Shown here piece by piece: positions 13,200 through 21,146 of a stretch of DNA of 31,709 nucleotides. The stretch is from positions 1-31,709 of the IMG/VR virus record IMGVR_UViG_3300027710_001321. One strand, written 5' to 3'. The stretch is from a virus. The position numbers and the translations under genes were made by a program. The notes below the pieces were generated by a model. It was given only the letters and a program-made list of their open reading frames with translations. It did not search any database and was not told the origin of the DNA. The stretch's first letter is position 1. Every line of letters begins with the position of its first letter.

Positions 13200-13940
13200 C
13201 TACAGATCTCTTTTGGTGTATTGCTTTTTGCGCCAGGCAAATTTTCTATAATGTGCAGTAATGTGAGACCTTCTGTTTTCAGATAGTAGTTCATGCTTGT
13301 CTAACATTTCCTGTGATTGATCAATGACCAGGTTCCAATTATCTCTCTTGATTGGAATCATCTGAGCAATTGGAGTTCCCTTTGGTATTACCCCTTCAAA
13401 ATTTCTTTTAATAAACAGCGGAAGGAAAGCAGGCAACCCCCATATATCAGAGTCAACAATACCAGATGGAGTCCAGAAAGGCAGGTCTGGTCTGTTTAGT
13501 GGCATTGTCATTAGTAAAGAGTAGTCTGGTGGAGTTTCATAAAACCAATTCATTTTAACACCAAAATGTATTGGATGAACATCATCGGGTATAGCCATAT
13601 CTACATATGGCCTTTTGTCAATAAGCATTAGGTCAGAGTCCCAAGATAGTCTTGGCTTACCACTCTTAGAAAGTTCTACTGTAAGATTTCCCTCTAGACA
13701 ATACATGTACCCAAGAGACATTGCGTCCTGAAATGGCAGACACAGTTTTGTAGAAACATTAGATCCGTCTCCACCCCTATCATTAATTGGATCGAGATTT
13801 TCTAAATCATTTGAAACATAGTGCTTTGCAAGATCACGATACCATTGAGGTATTTTTTTATATGCAGGCTCTGGTGGTAAATAGTCTGGGTGATTTCCAG
13901 CAACAAAAATAATATCAATTTCTTTATCTGTATTGCTCAT
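13200..13940 (-). CDS. DUF6065-like (cupin-type) protein
   Basis: 246 aa. PPEPAYKKIPQWYRDL opens the domain. KLCLPFQDAMSLGYMYCLEG, MNWFYETPPDYSLLMTMPLN, VDSDIWGLPAFLPLFIKRNF and IPKGTPIAQMIPIKRDNW follow in the order typical of DUF6065-like proteins, which have a beta-sandwich resembling cupins. These occur beside oxygenases in some bacterial and phage clusters, though no activity is established. It overlaps the upstream gene by 17 nt. Confidence 0.65.
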   Translation of the reverse strand: MSNTDKEIDIIFVAGNHPDYLPPEPAYKKIPQWYRDLAKHYVSNDLENLDPINDRGGDGSNVSTKLCLPFQDAMSLGYMYCLEGNLTVELSKSGKPRLSWDSDLMLIDKRPYVDMAIPDDVHPIHFGVKMNWFYETPPDYSLLMTMPLNRPDLPFWTPSGIVDSDIWGLPAFLPLFIKRNFEGVIPKGTPIAQMIPIKRDNWNLVIDQSQEMLDKHELLSENRRSHITAHYRKFAWRKKQYTKRDL

Positions 13941-14565
13941 TTATTTTTTCCAAGTCTTTGTCGTTTAGATTTAGCGTTATGTCATACATTGGTGTTCCTA
14001 TTTCAATTATACCATAATTAGAATTTTTCATATGAGCACCGAACCTTTTTATCTTAAAGTCAATAAAAGGCACATCTATAAAATCTAAAATAATATCATT
14101 TTCTTTTGTATTAATTATTGATTTCTCAGAATAAAAGCAGTCTCCTGCTGGACTAATCTCTATCATAGAATTCAGATCTATTATCCATGGCATATAAAAT
14201 TTATATGTTGGCTCGAAAGAATCTGGGTCGTCAATTTTATTTTCAGATGGATAGAACTGTCTTTGGTGACACTTATCTAAGGCATAAAGATCGTCACTTT
14301 TTATATCTACCCAAATTTCAGCATGGGTTTTTTGTCTAAGTTTTACAGTATTATTGTTTATTGACAATATTTCTGGTCTTGGGTATAGATTTGACACATA
14401 TCTATTGACTGGTTTTACTATACTATTTCTATATTTTTCTTCAATTAGAGAGTATTTTGACCATTTTGCTGGGACCCTTGATCCCGTAAGTATTTGACTA
14501 AAAGAAAGTTCAGAACTATTTAGCCAAAATTCACTTCCACGCATTCCATTTTTAACCTCAATCAT
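13924..14565 (-). CDS. Unrecognised protein of the modification island
   Basis: 213 aa. No motif I can name. The middle (YKFYMPWIIDLNSMIEISPA, then GDCFYSEKSI) and the end (IEIGTPMYDITLNLND) have the alternating short strands of a beta-sandwich and faintly recall the DUF6065-like neighbour, for example GTPxxxI near the C-terminus. It is coupled by TAATG to the oxygenase upstream and overlaps the DUF6065-like gene, so the three are translated as a unit. Confidence 0.7.
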   Translation of the reverse strand: MIEVKNGMRGSEFWLNSSELSFSQILTGSRVPAKWSKYSLIEEKYRNSIVKPVNRYVSNLYPRPEILSINNNTVKLRQKTHAEIWVDIKSDDLYALDKCHQRQFYPSENKIDDPDSFEPTYKFYMPWIIDLNSMIEISPAGDCFYSEKSIINTKENDIILDFIDVPFIDFKIKRFGAHMKNSNYGIIEIGTPMYDITLNLNDKDLEKINEQYR

Positions 14566-15236
14566 TATTTACGCATAACGATCTCATTAAAACTATCTTC
14601 TTGGTACTCATATCCACCATGGTTTGGTTCTTCTAAAAATTCCGCACCGTATTCTCTTACATCAAATCCGTGGAAGAATGGCAGTGTGTATCTTCCGACA
14701 CTACCCTCATTAGGGAAAATGCTAGTGACTTGGTGCATATAAAATGATGGGAACATGCAGAGACTTCCTGCAGAAGGTTTAAACCCATAGTCAAAGTCTT
14801 CAAAATATAGTTCTCCTCCATCAAAATCATCAGTTAGATAAACCAAAGAACTAATTGGTAGCCCTAGCCTTAACTTGTCATCTTCTGTTGGCATGCCTTC
14901 GTGACCATCTCTATGTCCTTGTAGGCCACCGCTAGTCCATCTAACTATTTCAATATCTCTTTTCCAGTTTAGCCTGGTCACCCTTAGTTCATGGGATGCA
15001 GCGTATTCTCCAATAATAAAGGTATATGCTTTTTTTTCTAACTCTATCATTAAGTCTTTAACTTCTTTATCTTTTATGCCAACAAAGGGAAACACTATTC
15101 TTCCATACTGATCTATCACATCTGAATACTTATCTTTGGATGCTATCTTTTCTGCATAAGATATAATTAAATCTGCTTCATCTTTAGTTACAAAATTTTT
15201 CTTTTCATGAATTTTACTTACATCCCAATTAAACAT
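14565..15236 (-). CDS. 2OG-Fe(II) dioxygenase, P4H-like
   Basis: 223 aa. H108-R-D110 (LQGHRDGHEG) and H168 (FYMHQVTS) bind iron; R182 (VGRYTLPFFHG) would hold 2-oxoglutarate. VYLTDDFDGGELYFED and KPSAGSLCMFPS are the conserved P4H-like strands. It overlaps the SGNH gene upstream by 8 nt, linking the oxygenase group to the SGNH/carbamoyltransferase group in one transcript. Confidence 0.93.
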   Translation of the reverse strand: MFNWDVSKIHEKKNFVTKDEADLIISYAEKIASKDKYSDVIDQYGRIVFPFVGIKDKEVKDLMIELEKKAYTFIIGEYAASHELRVTRLNWKRDIEIVRWTSGGLQGHRDGHEGMPTEDDKLRLGLPISSLVYLTDDFDGGELYFEDFDYGFKPSAGSLCMFPSFYMHQVTSIFPNEGSVGRYTLPFFHGFDVREYGAEFLEEPNHGGYEYQEDSFNEIVMRK

Positions 15237-16149
15237 TTTTCACATCCTTTTCTTTATATATTGAGGAAAACGCATCAAAAAATCTATCAGCAATTAGTTT
15301 ATGATATCCAATTCCTGGATGATTTCTATCTCTTGCCATATACCAATATGGGTCATTTTCTGTATTTTCTTCAATAGTGTATGATTCACGACTTGGTACA
15401 TCTATATAATTATTAAAGCCAAGTTCTTCTGACATCTTTTTATAATCTTCAGACCATGTGGACCAAATAAGGTCTATACCTAAGGCCCTACAAACAAATT
15501 CTAAATTATGAATGTAGTCTGTTGCAAATAAAATACTTTCTTCAATCACATAACTTTCCATAAAATGTTTTACTCCATTATTTTTTTTGTAATTTTCATG
15601 GTGTGGTTGAGTTATGGTTACCTTAATAAAACTTCTGCTATTATTTTGATCTTGATACTTTATTGTTCTTTCAAACCCTGGGAATAATACAAAAAGATAA
15701 TCTGGCTTTCCATATTTTTCTATATAGATTCTTAGGTTTTTGCAAATTTGAAAAACATTACTACCACCAAGGGCTATGTTTCTATGCTCTACATTTTTAT
15801 TTGAAACTTTTGATATCATCTTTATAACTTTTGCTGGCCATGCATAGTCCGATGGTAGGCCTGCACCATGAGTAAATGAACAACCAGAAAATAAAATATT
15901 TAAATTTTCGCCACTAAGTTTTTCAAAATGCTTCGTCCTAAATCCATCGAGATTAATCTTATAATCAAAGTATGGTCCGTCAGAAATAACTTCATGGTCG
16001 TAGAGTCTAAACTTTACCATATAGTCATCTTCATCAATTTTTATGGATTGCTCTAGATCAGAATTTACTTTACTGAAATTTTCTCCAGTTTGGTATTCAA
16101 TCTCTCTCCTATCCAAAGCACTATCAAGTAGGGAAAAATTATCAGACAA
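15229..16149 (-). CDS. SGNH/GDSL-like hydrolase, paralogue 1
   Basis: 306 aa from a TTG start with AAGGA 7 nt upstream. Blocks: GCSFTHGAGL (nucleophile S91), ALGGSN (G block), KPDYLFVLFPGFER, and D274-R-N-H277 (DRNHPG). It shares INLDGFRT, GKPDY and WSTWS with the two other SGNH genes. Family members are esterases or acyl-transfer enzymes acting on O-acyl groups. The frame stays open upstream, without ATG, to a stop near 16281, and reads KISSINPNSLYDYSSF there, so a start further upstream at ATT (16206) is possible but not needed. Confidence 0.85.
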   Translation of the reverse strand: MSDNFSLLDSALDRREIEYQTGENFSKVNSDLEQSIKIDEDDYMVKFRLYDHEVISDGPYFDYKINLDGFRTKHFEKLSGENLNILFSGCSFTHGAGLPSDYAWPAKVIKMISKVSNKNVEHRNIALGGSNVFQICKNLRIYIEKYGKPDYLFVLFPGFERTIKYQDQNNSRSFIKVTITQPHHENYKKNNGVKHFMESYVIEESILFATDYIHNLEFVCRALGIDLIWSTWSEDYKKMSEELGFNNYIDVPSRESYTIEENTENDPYWYMARDRNHPGIGYHKLIADRFFDAFSSIYKEKDVKNV

Positions 16150-16201
16150 AAGTTCATCCTTGATAAATCTAAAAGATGAATAATCGTAGAGTGAGTTTGG
16201 G

Positions 16202-16270
16202 TTAATAGATGAAATCTTCTTTTCCTGCTTTCTTGTATATTTTCCTGTAGCGCACTCTAAAGTACACCAT
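16202..16270 (-). CDS. Short basic ORF, 22 aa
   Basis: Found in the 128-nt gap between SGNH 1 and SGNH 2. It starts with ATG 7 nt after the SGNH 2 stop and reads MVYFRVRYRKIYKKAGKE, ending in IY. Six of 22 residues are Lys or Arg in the central part. The ending resembles the 25-aa ORF at 18555-18632 (YRxxxxxKKxxKxxIY in both). No Shine-Dalgarno better than AGG is seen, so it could be a chance frame. Confidence 0.35.
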   Translation of the reverse strand: MVYFRVRYRKIYKKAGKEDFIY

Positions 16271-16277
16271 CCTAAGC

Positions 16278-17126
16278 CTATTTATTATTTTTTGCATAAT
16301 CTATTATAGCATTAATTAGATTAGTTGACCATACCTTATGAGCGTTTAGCCCTTGGTGACCATCTCTTTTAATGACCTCGTTTTGCTTATATTCAAAAAA
16401 TTCAGGGTGATAATTAAATTCAATAAAGTTTTTAGAAAAGTTTAATTCTGACAATACAGAGTTTTCTAATCTACTCCATGTGCTCCAAAATAATTTTATT
16501 TGATTTATTCTACAATATTCTTCAAACATATTTATATATAAAATAAAATCTATCATTGAGTCCATATATAGTTTTCTGTTTTCTTTTATTTCTAAATGAT
16601 TAAGATCTTTCCATTCAATTGTATAAGAGTTTTCGCTATCCAACCACTTAAAAACTCTTGCAACATCTGGGAAAAGTACTACGAAGGCATCTGGCTTTCC
16701 AAATTCTTTAACATAAAGCAAACAGTTCATTATTATTTTTTGAAATCCAAAGTTGTCAATAGATAGATTATAGAATCCGTCCAGACTTAGTTCATCCTTA
16801 ATAGCATTATACGTCATTCCAGTCCAACTATCTTCTATGTTGCCACCAATTCCCTCACCTTCAGAGCACCCAGCAAAAACAAACCTATTTTTTTTACTAT
16901 CTGTTTTTTTTACAAAATCGTCTGACCTAAAACCCAGACTGTTGTAATGATAGGAAACAGAGCCATCATCTTCTGGAACTGGGATGTTGTTCATTTTAAA
17001 CATAGGAAATTCTTTTGGATGAATTGCAAATGTAGCGTTATGGTGCTCTGAACCTTCAAGGTCAGAGAAAAAGAGAGAGTTACTATTTGTATTGAGTATT
17101 GCTTTTACTATAGAGTCTTTATCCAT
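16278..17126 (-). CDS. SGNH-like protein, paralogue 2, altered catalytic end
   Basis: 282 aa. GCSEGEGIGG (S88) is the nucleophile block, GKPDAFVVLFPDVAR and WSTWSRL match paralogue 1. The last block reads R-D255-G-H257 instead of D-x-x-H, so the Asp is displaced by one position. It may be inactive or use another geometry. The N-terminus (AILNTNSNSLFF, YHYNSLGFRSDDF) shares the N-x-x-G-F/H-R motif of the trio. It overlaps the carbamoyltransferase gene by 8 nt. Confidence 0.82.
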   Translation of the reverse strand: MDKDSIVKAILNTNSNSLFFSDLEGSEHHNATFAIHPKEFPMFKMNNIPVPEDDGSVSYHYNSLGFRSDDFVKKTDSKKNRFVFAGCSEGEGIGGNIEDSWTGMTYNAIKDELSLDGFYNLSIDNFGFQKIIMNCLLYVKEFGKPDAFVVLFPDVARVFKWLDSENSYTIEWKDLNHLEIKENRKLYMDSMIDFILYINMFEEYCRINQIKLFWSTWSRLENSVLSELNFSKNFIEFNYHPEFFEYKQNEVIKRDGHQGLNAHKVWSTNLINAIIDYAKNNK

Positions 17127-18555
17127 TTTCTGATCCTATAATCTTTGTTCCATATGTTTTTTCCCATAGTTCAATATCTTTTTTATCATTCAGCAACGGC
17201 TGCCCTTTAATATTTAAACTTGTGTTTAGTAGTATAGGTACACCTGTTTGTAGGTAAAACTTATTAATTGCCCGATATAGACCTGGGTGCTGTTCTCTTG
17301 TTACAGTTTGTACTCTTGAAGTTCCATCTTGATGAACCACAGAAGGTATTTTTTCTGGCTTTAAACATTTAACTGTGTACTGCATATAAGGGCTTTCAAA
17401 GTCCATATCAAACCACTTGTGTGCATGGTCAGCCAATACAACTGGTGCAAAAGGTCTAAACAGTTCTCTTTGCTTAATTCTATTAACCTTATCCTTGATA
17501 TTAGGATCTCTTGGATCAGCGAGGATTGACCTATTCCCTAATGCTCTTGGACCATACTCTGCTCTTCCTGATGCTACTGCTACGATTCCGTCTTTTAGTA
17601 TACCGTCCACAATTTGCTGAACAGGATACTCTCCTCCAAGATCATAACCAAGATATGGGGTCTTCCACCCAAGGTGTTTTCCATACAGTGCTGCTGCTGC
17701 ACCCAAAGAACTGCCAGCATCTCCTGGATTAGGCATAATCCAAATCATGTCAAAGATATTCCAAAGTAGCGTATTTGCTGATGAGTTAAGTGCACAACCA
17801 CCCATAAATACCAAATTCTTTTTACCAGTAATGGAATAGGCCATATGCATAAAATCATTTAGCCTTTGTTGATAGACAACCTGAACTGCTGCAGCAATAT
17901 CAAATCTGTCTTGCTCTGTAATCTCCATTCCCCAGTCATTGATTCCTTTATGAAAGTTGTACTTTTGGTTTGAATATGACGGGAAGTATTCATCGACCTC
18001 TTTATAATATCTTTTCCAGTCCCCGTAAGCAGCCATTCCCATCATAATATACTCTTCTTGGTTGGGCATTAAGCCTATTAACTGTGTAAAGGCAGAATAG
18101 AATAGACCGAAACTTACTGGATAGTTTTGCTTATACTTTAATTTTATTTTATCTCCCTCTCCAACCCAAATGGTTGAAGTGTTATATTCTCCTATTGCAT
18201 CTAGTACAACAATAACGGCATTGTCGAAGGCGCTTGTATAGTATCCTGCTGCTGCATGAGAATAGTGATGACTAAAAGATTTTCTTGGTATTCCATCTAT
18301 ATTAAACCTTGGCTTCCATTCCCCAGATCCACCCCTTAAAGCCAGTCTGGAGGCCTTTAGGAGAGGCTTTTCATAATAGGCTATGTGATCTGGTCTACCA
18401 TACTGTAAAGCATCTTTTATTAAACTATCATTCACATACCAATCATTTTTTTTCTTGCTGTATCTTTCTGCATGTCCAGCAAAAAGTATTTCTCCATCTT
18501 TGATTAAAGATACGGACGCATCGTGAGAGGTTTCGTTTATTCCAAGAATAATCAT
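17119..18555 (-). CDS. Carbamoyltransferase, NodU/TobZ family
   Basis: 478 aa. The N-terminal Kae1-like domain has GINETSHDASVSLIKDG, the metal motif SFSHHYSHAAAGYY (H96, H97, H100), VVLDAIGEY and VFMGGCALNSSANT with PNPGDAGSSLGAA. The C-terminal YrdC-like part has GRAEYGPRALGNRSILADPR, RELFRPFAPVVL and PILLNTSLNIKGQP. All core blocks are present; it is somewhat shorter than TobZ. The family makes carbamoyl-adenylate from carbamoyl phosphate and ATP and moves the carbamoyl group to a sugar or antibiotic hydroxyl. Its close overlap with SGNH 2 and coupling to SGNH 3 suggest one pathway. Confidence 0.95.
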   Translation of the reverse strand: MIILGINETSHDASVSLIKDGEILFAGHAERYSKKKNDWYVNDSLIKDALQYGRPDHIAYYEKPLLKASRLALRGGSGEWKPRFNIDGIPRKSFSHHYSHAAAGYYTSAFDNAVIVVLDAIGEYNTSTIWVGEGDKIKLKYKQNYPVSFGLFYSAFTQLIGLMPNQEEYIMMGMAAYGDWKRYYKEVDEYFPSYSNQKYNFHKGINDWGMEITEQDRFDIAAAVQVVYQQRLNDFMHMAYSITGKKNLVFMGGCALNSSANTLLWNIFDMIWIMPNPGDAGSSLGAAAALYGKHLGWKTPYLGYDLGGEYPVQQIVDGILKDGIVAVASGRAEYGPRALGNRSILADPRDPNIKDKVNRIKQRELFRPFAPVVLADHAHKWFDMDFESPYMQYTVKCLKPEKIPSVVHQDGTSRVQTVTREQHPGLYRAINKFYLQTGVPILLNTSLNIKGQPLLNDKKDIELWEKTYGTKIIGSENG

Positions 18556-18632
18556 CAGTATATATACCTCTTTGGTTTTTTATTAAATCTTCTTAATCTA
18601 TACTTTAAGATTATTTTTTTTATTATGCTCAT
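18555..18632 (-). CDS. Short very basic ORF, 25 aa
   Basis: It exactly bridges SGNH 3 and the carbamoyltransferase: its ATG overlaps the SGNH 3 stop as ATGA (18629-18632) and its TGA overlaps the next ATG as TGATG. The peptide starts MSIIKKIILKYRLRRFNKK and ends KRYIY, with eleven Lys/Arg. A short amphipathic, membrane- or RNA-binding helix is possible. Exact double coupling argues for translation. Confidence 0.55.
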   Translation of the reverse strand: MSIIKKIILKYRLRRFNKKPKRYIY

Positions 18633-19411
18633 TGTTCTACCCTATCTAAAAAATGTTTTGCAAAATACATACTGGTGATAACTCCTGGATGCACAGAGTC
18701 TGCAGCGCTAACTAAAAAGTCTTTATCGTATCCGTCTAAATCATCTTTATTAAGGCTCATTAGAAAATCCTCTTCTCTTTCAAGGTCCATATTACCATAG
18801 TTTGAAAACCCTAAAGTAGAAAATATGTGACTTGTTTCATCATCCCAAGAGGATGTATATAGTTTTATTCCTAATTGACTGCAGAATATCTCAAAAGATC
18901 TATAGTACGCTTGGCAAGAATATATCATGGAGTGCTCAGACATAGTGCTAGAACTATCTAAATCATTTTGGTGGCGCATTTTAATAACAAACAAATCTCC
19001 ATCTGTAGTTGGCCAATTTGTTCTAAATAAGTCTGGAAGCAATAAGAATATGTAATCTGGTTTTCCAAATAAATTAATGTATTTATAAATATTATCGATT
19101 ATTTTTTGCACACTTCCTCCTGGATAGGAAAGCGTGAATGGTTTAGATGTGTCAAACTTTTTTGACATGCCTTTGTGTACGTGGTACTGCCATGAATAAC
19201 CTTCTGGTAGATACTCACCAAATGCCATTGAGCAACCAGCGTACAAAATATTTGTTTTGCTTTTGTCTAATACATCAAAGTCTTCAGATCTATGGCCAAA
19301 ATTATTCATCCTATATTTTATTTTTGGTATAGTTTTTTTGTTAATCTTATTAATTCTTTCTTTAAAAACATCAGTCACGCTGTACTCTTTATTAAAAGAT
19401 ATGTTTTGCAA
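18629..19411 (-). CDS. SGNH/GDSL-like hydrolase, paralogue 3
   Basis: 260 aa from the TTG at 19411. GCSMAFGEYLP (S61) and D238-S-V-H241 (ADSVHPG) give the SGNH nucleophile and Asp/His; GKPDYIFLLLPDLFR and YRMNNFGHRSEDF match the paralogues. The frame is open for 29 further codons to ATA (19498), which overlaps the protease stop as ATAA and has GGAG 7 nt upstream. That stretch (LIRNPEYFYNNKELFTK) looks coding, so the true start may be the rare ATA. Confidence 0.83.
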   Translation of the reverse strand: MQNISFNKEYSVTDVFKERINKINKKTIPKIKYRMNNFGHRSEDFDVLDKSKTNILYAGCSMAFGEYLPEGYSWQYHVHKGMSKKFDTSKPFTLSYPGGSVQKIIDNIYKYINLFGKPDYIFLLLPDLFRTNWPTTDGDLFVIKMRHQNDLDSSSTMSEHSMIYSCQAYYRSFEIFCSQLGIKLYTSSWDDETSHIFSTLGFSNYGNMDLEREEDFLMSLNKDDLDGYDKDFLVSAADSVHPGVITSMYFAKHFLDRVEQ

Positions 19412-19494
19412 AGAAGGCTCTATAGTGTTTGAAAACTCAACCTTTGTGAAAAGTTCTTTATTATTGTAGAAATATTCTGGATTTCTTATTAGGT

Positions 19495-20382
19495 TTATTT
19501 TTTTACTCCTAACTTTTTAACTATTTTTTTATTTTTGGCTGCTATTTTTTTGACAATAACTTTGGGCTTAGTAGAAACTGAATTTGCTGCAACAACAGCA
19601 GTAGTTGTTTCTTCTATTTTTGTAGACTTTATAGGTTCTAAAATTAAAGGATTTGCCAATAAAAATTCTTTTGCTTGATCTATCAGATATAAATGATGAT
19701 GGATTAGAGCATTTCTTGCTAAAGAAATTGGTTGACTATCTGATGAACAGAATGGCTTATTTGATGAAACTGTTGCTCCTAAATAGTATACATAATCATT
19801 ATCAAAAACATAGGAAGGTCCTCCAGAGTCTCCACTACATACTTCAGATAAATTATTTATTGAATAAAACTCAGTATATCCATCATGCCCGTTCATATAC
19901 GCAGGAGGATTTTTAACAAACCTAAATGCTGCACGAGATGGAGTAGAGCCATAAGAATATCTATCTATTAATCCATGCCCATAAAAATAAACAATGCTTT
20001 CTGACTCTGTAAACCTTTTGATATCCTCATAAGATGCTATCTTGATATTATTTTTTATTGGCATATCTTTATCAACAACAATTGCCATAATGTCATTTTC
20101 TCTGTTATTAACATAGTCTTTGATTGGAACAAAACTTGATATTACCCTATACATAACTTTATTATTTTTGCCTTCTTCATAAAAACTAATCAAAGTTGAA
20201 CCAGTTTTGACTGAGCAATGTTGTGCTAAGATCAAGATTCTTGTAGAGATTGGTGCTGCAGAGCAGCCAGAGTCTGTTTTTGCAACAAGAGTGTTATCTG
20301 ATACATCCTCTCCTTTATATATTGCATTTGCAGAAGGTGTAATAAAAGTAAAGAATAGCAATATCGATATAAATTTTTTCAT
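19495..20382 (-). CDS. Secreted trypsin-like serine protease
   Basis: 295 aa from the ATG at 20382 (GGAG upstream). Residues 1-20 form a signal peptide, MKKFISILLFFTFITPSANA, with an A-x-A cut site. The S1 triad is H55 (ILAQHC), D97 (REND-IMAIVV) and S186 (CSGDSGGPS). Cys pairs C40/C56 and C182/C218 could form disulfides outside the cell. A Thr/Ala/Val linker and a Lys-rich tail (KKIAAKNKKIVKKLGVKK) follow the domain. S1 proteases with export signals are rare in phages. Possible roles are trimming host surface proteins or processing the exported phage proteins; both are inference. Confidence 0.93.
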   Translation of the reverse strand: MKKFISILLFFTFITPSANAIYKGEDVSDNTLVAKTDSGCSAAPISTRILILAQHCSVKTGSTLISFYEEGKNNKVMYRVISSFVPIKDYVNNRENDIMAIVVDKDMPIKNNIKIASYEDIKRFTESESIVYFYGHGLIDRYSYGSTPSRAAFRFVKNPPAYMNGHDGYTEFYSINNLSEVCSGDSGGPSYVFDNDYVYYLGATVSSNKPFCSSDSQPISLARNALIHHHLYLIDQAKEFLLANPLILEPIKSTKIEETTTAVVAANSVSTKPKVIVKKIAAKNKKIVKKLGVKK

Positions 20383-20383
20383 A

Positions 20384-20929
20384 TTACTCCTGTGATAACG
20401 ATCCAAAGCCCATAGATACGGCGCATCTAGGTGAGTTTGCAGACACTTCGTGCCAACGACTTGGTGGACAATAAATTATATCTCCTTGGTTAAGTGTCTC
20501 TACAATGTCTATATCTGTTTCATTTTTGTAAATTGTCCATGTACTGCTACCTTGTAGTTGCCAAAAAATAACATGCTCAGGTTCATGGTGCTTTCCACCA
20601 TAAGATCCTTCTTGTGTTGTAAGACTTATGTATATCTGATGAGCATAATCTTCTTCATCTAAATCTTCAAAGTGAGGAGATTTGGCAAAAACAGAATATA
20701 GTTTATCTACAAGTAGTCTAACTTCTGGAATTCTGGTTGCTTCAATAAGTCTAAATCCATAGTCTTTATAAATTTTACTTCCAATTTGACCACCATTTAA
20801 TACATCATAATTTAATAATTCAAGAACTGTTTGCCAAGAAACATCTGGAAAATTAGAGCCACGAATAACAAAAGGGGTATTGTTTTTAAACTTACTTATG
20901 TTTTGATCATTAATTAAAGTACTAAACAC
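20384..20929 (-). CDS. JmjC-like cupin oxygenase
   Basis: 181 aa with a GTG start 5 nt after AGGAG. The iron site is H114-x-E116 (GKHHEPEHVIFWQLQGSSTW) and H160 (PPSRWHEVS), in the cupin_4/JmjC pattern H-x-(D/E)...H, with QGDIIYCPP between. Bacterial relatives (RoxA/YcfD type) hydroxylate ribosomal proteins; this one is shorter and its target is unknown. It ends one base before the trypsin-like gene's ATG context, so the two are co-transcribed. Confidence 0.87.
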   Translation of the reverse strand: MFSTLINDQNISKFKNNTPFVIRGSNFPDVSWQTVLELLNYDVLNGGQIGSKIYKDYGFRLIEATRIPEVRLLVDKLYSVFAKSPHFEDLDEEDYAHQIYISLTTQEGSYGGKHHEPEHVIFWQLQGSSTWTIYKNETDIDIVETLNQGDIIYCPPSRWHEVSANSPRCAVSMGFGSLSQE

Positions 20930-20939
20930 CTTGTCTCCT

Positions 20940-21131
20940 TTAAATCATTAGTCTGACTACATGGCAACACGGATCTCCACCGTCTTCCCACTCTTGTACT
21001 TCGTCTTCACCCATGAATTCATATCCACCATCATGTGTATTGCAGTATGGATCTGATATCCATCCTCTTTCAATACCGTTTCTTAGCCAGATACCAAATT
21101 CTGCGTCTTCTGTCTCGTCTTCTGTATGCAT
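20940..21131 (-). CDS. Small conserved Cys/His protein
   Basis: 63 aa. The pattern FGIWLRNGIERGWISDPYC, THDGGYEF and GGDPCCHVVRL, with three Cys and two His, suggests a small metal-binding fold. It resembles a short protein I have seen widely in actinobacterial phages; no function is known. TATACT lies 6 nt before its ATG, so a leaderless start is possible; AGGAG at 12 nt is rather far for a Shine-Dalgarno. Confidence 0.8.
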   Translation of the reverse strand: MHTEDETEDAEFGIWLRNGIERGWISDPYCNTHDGGYEFMGEDEVQEWEDGGDPCCHVVRLMI

Positions 21132-21146
21132 ATTTAAAGTATACTC

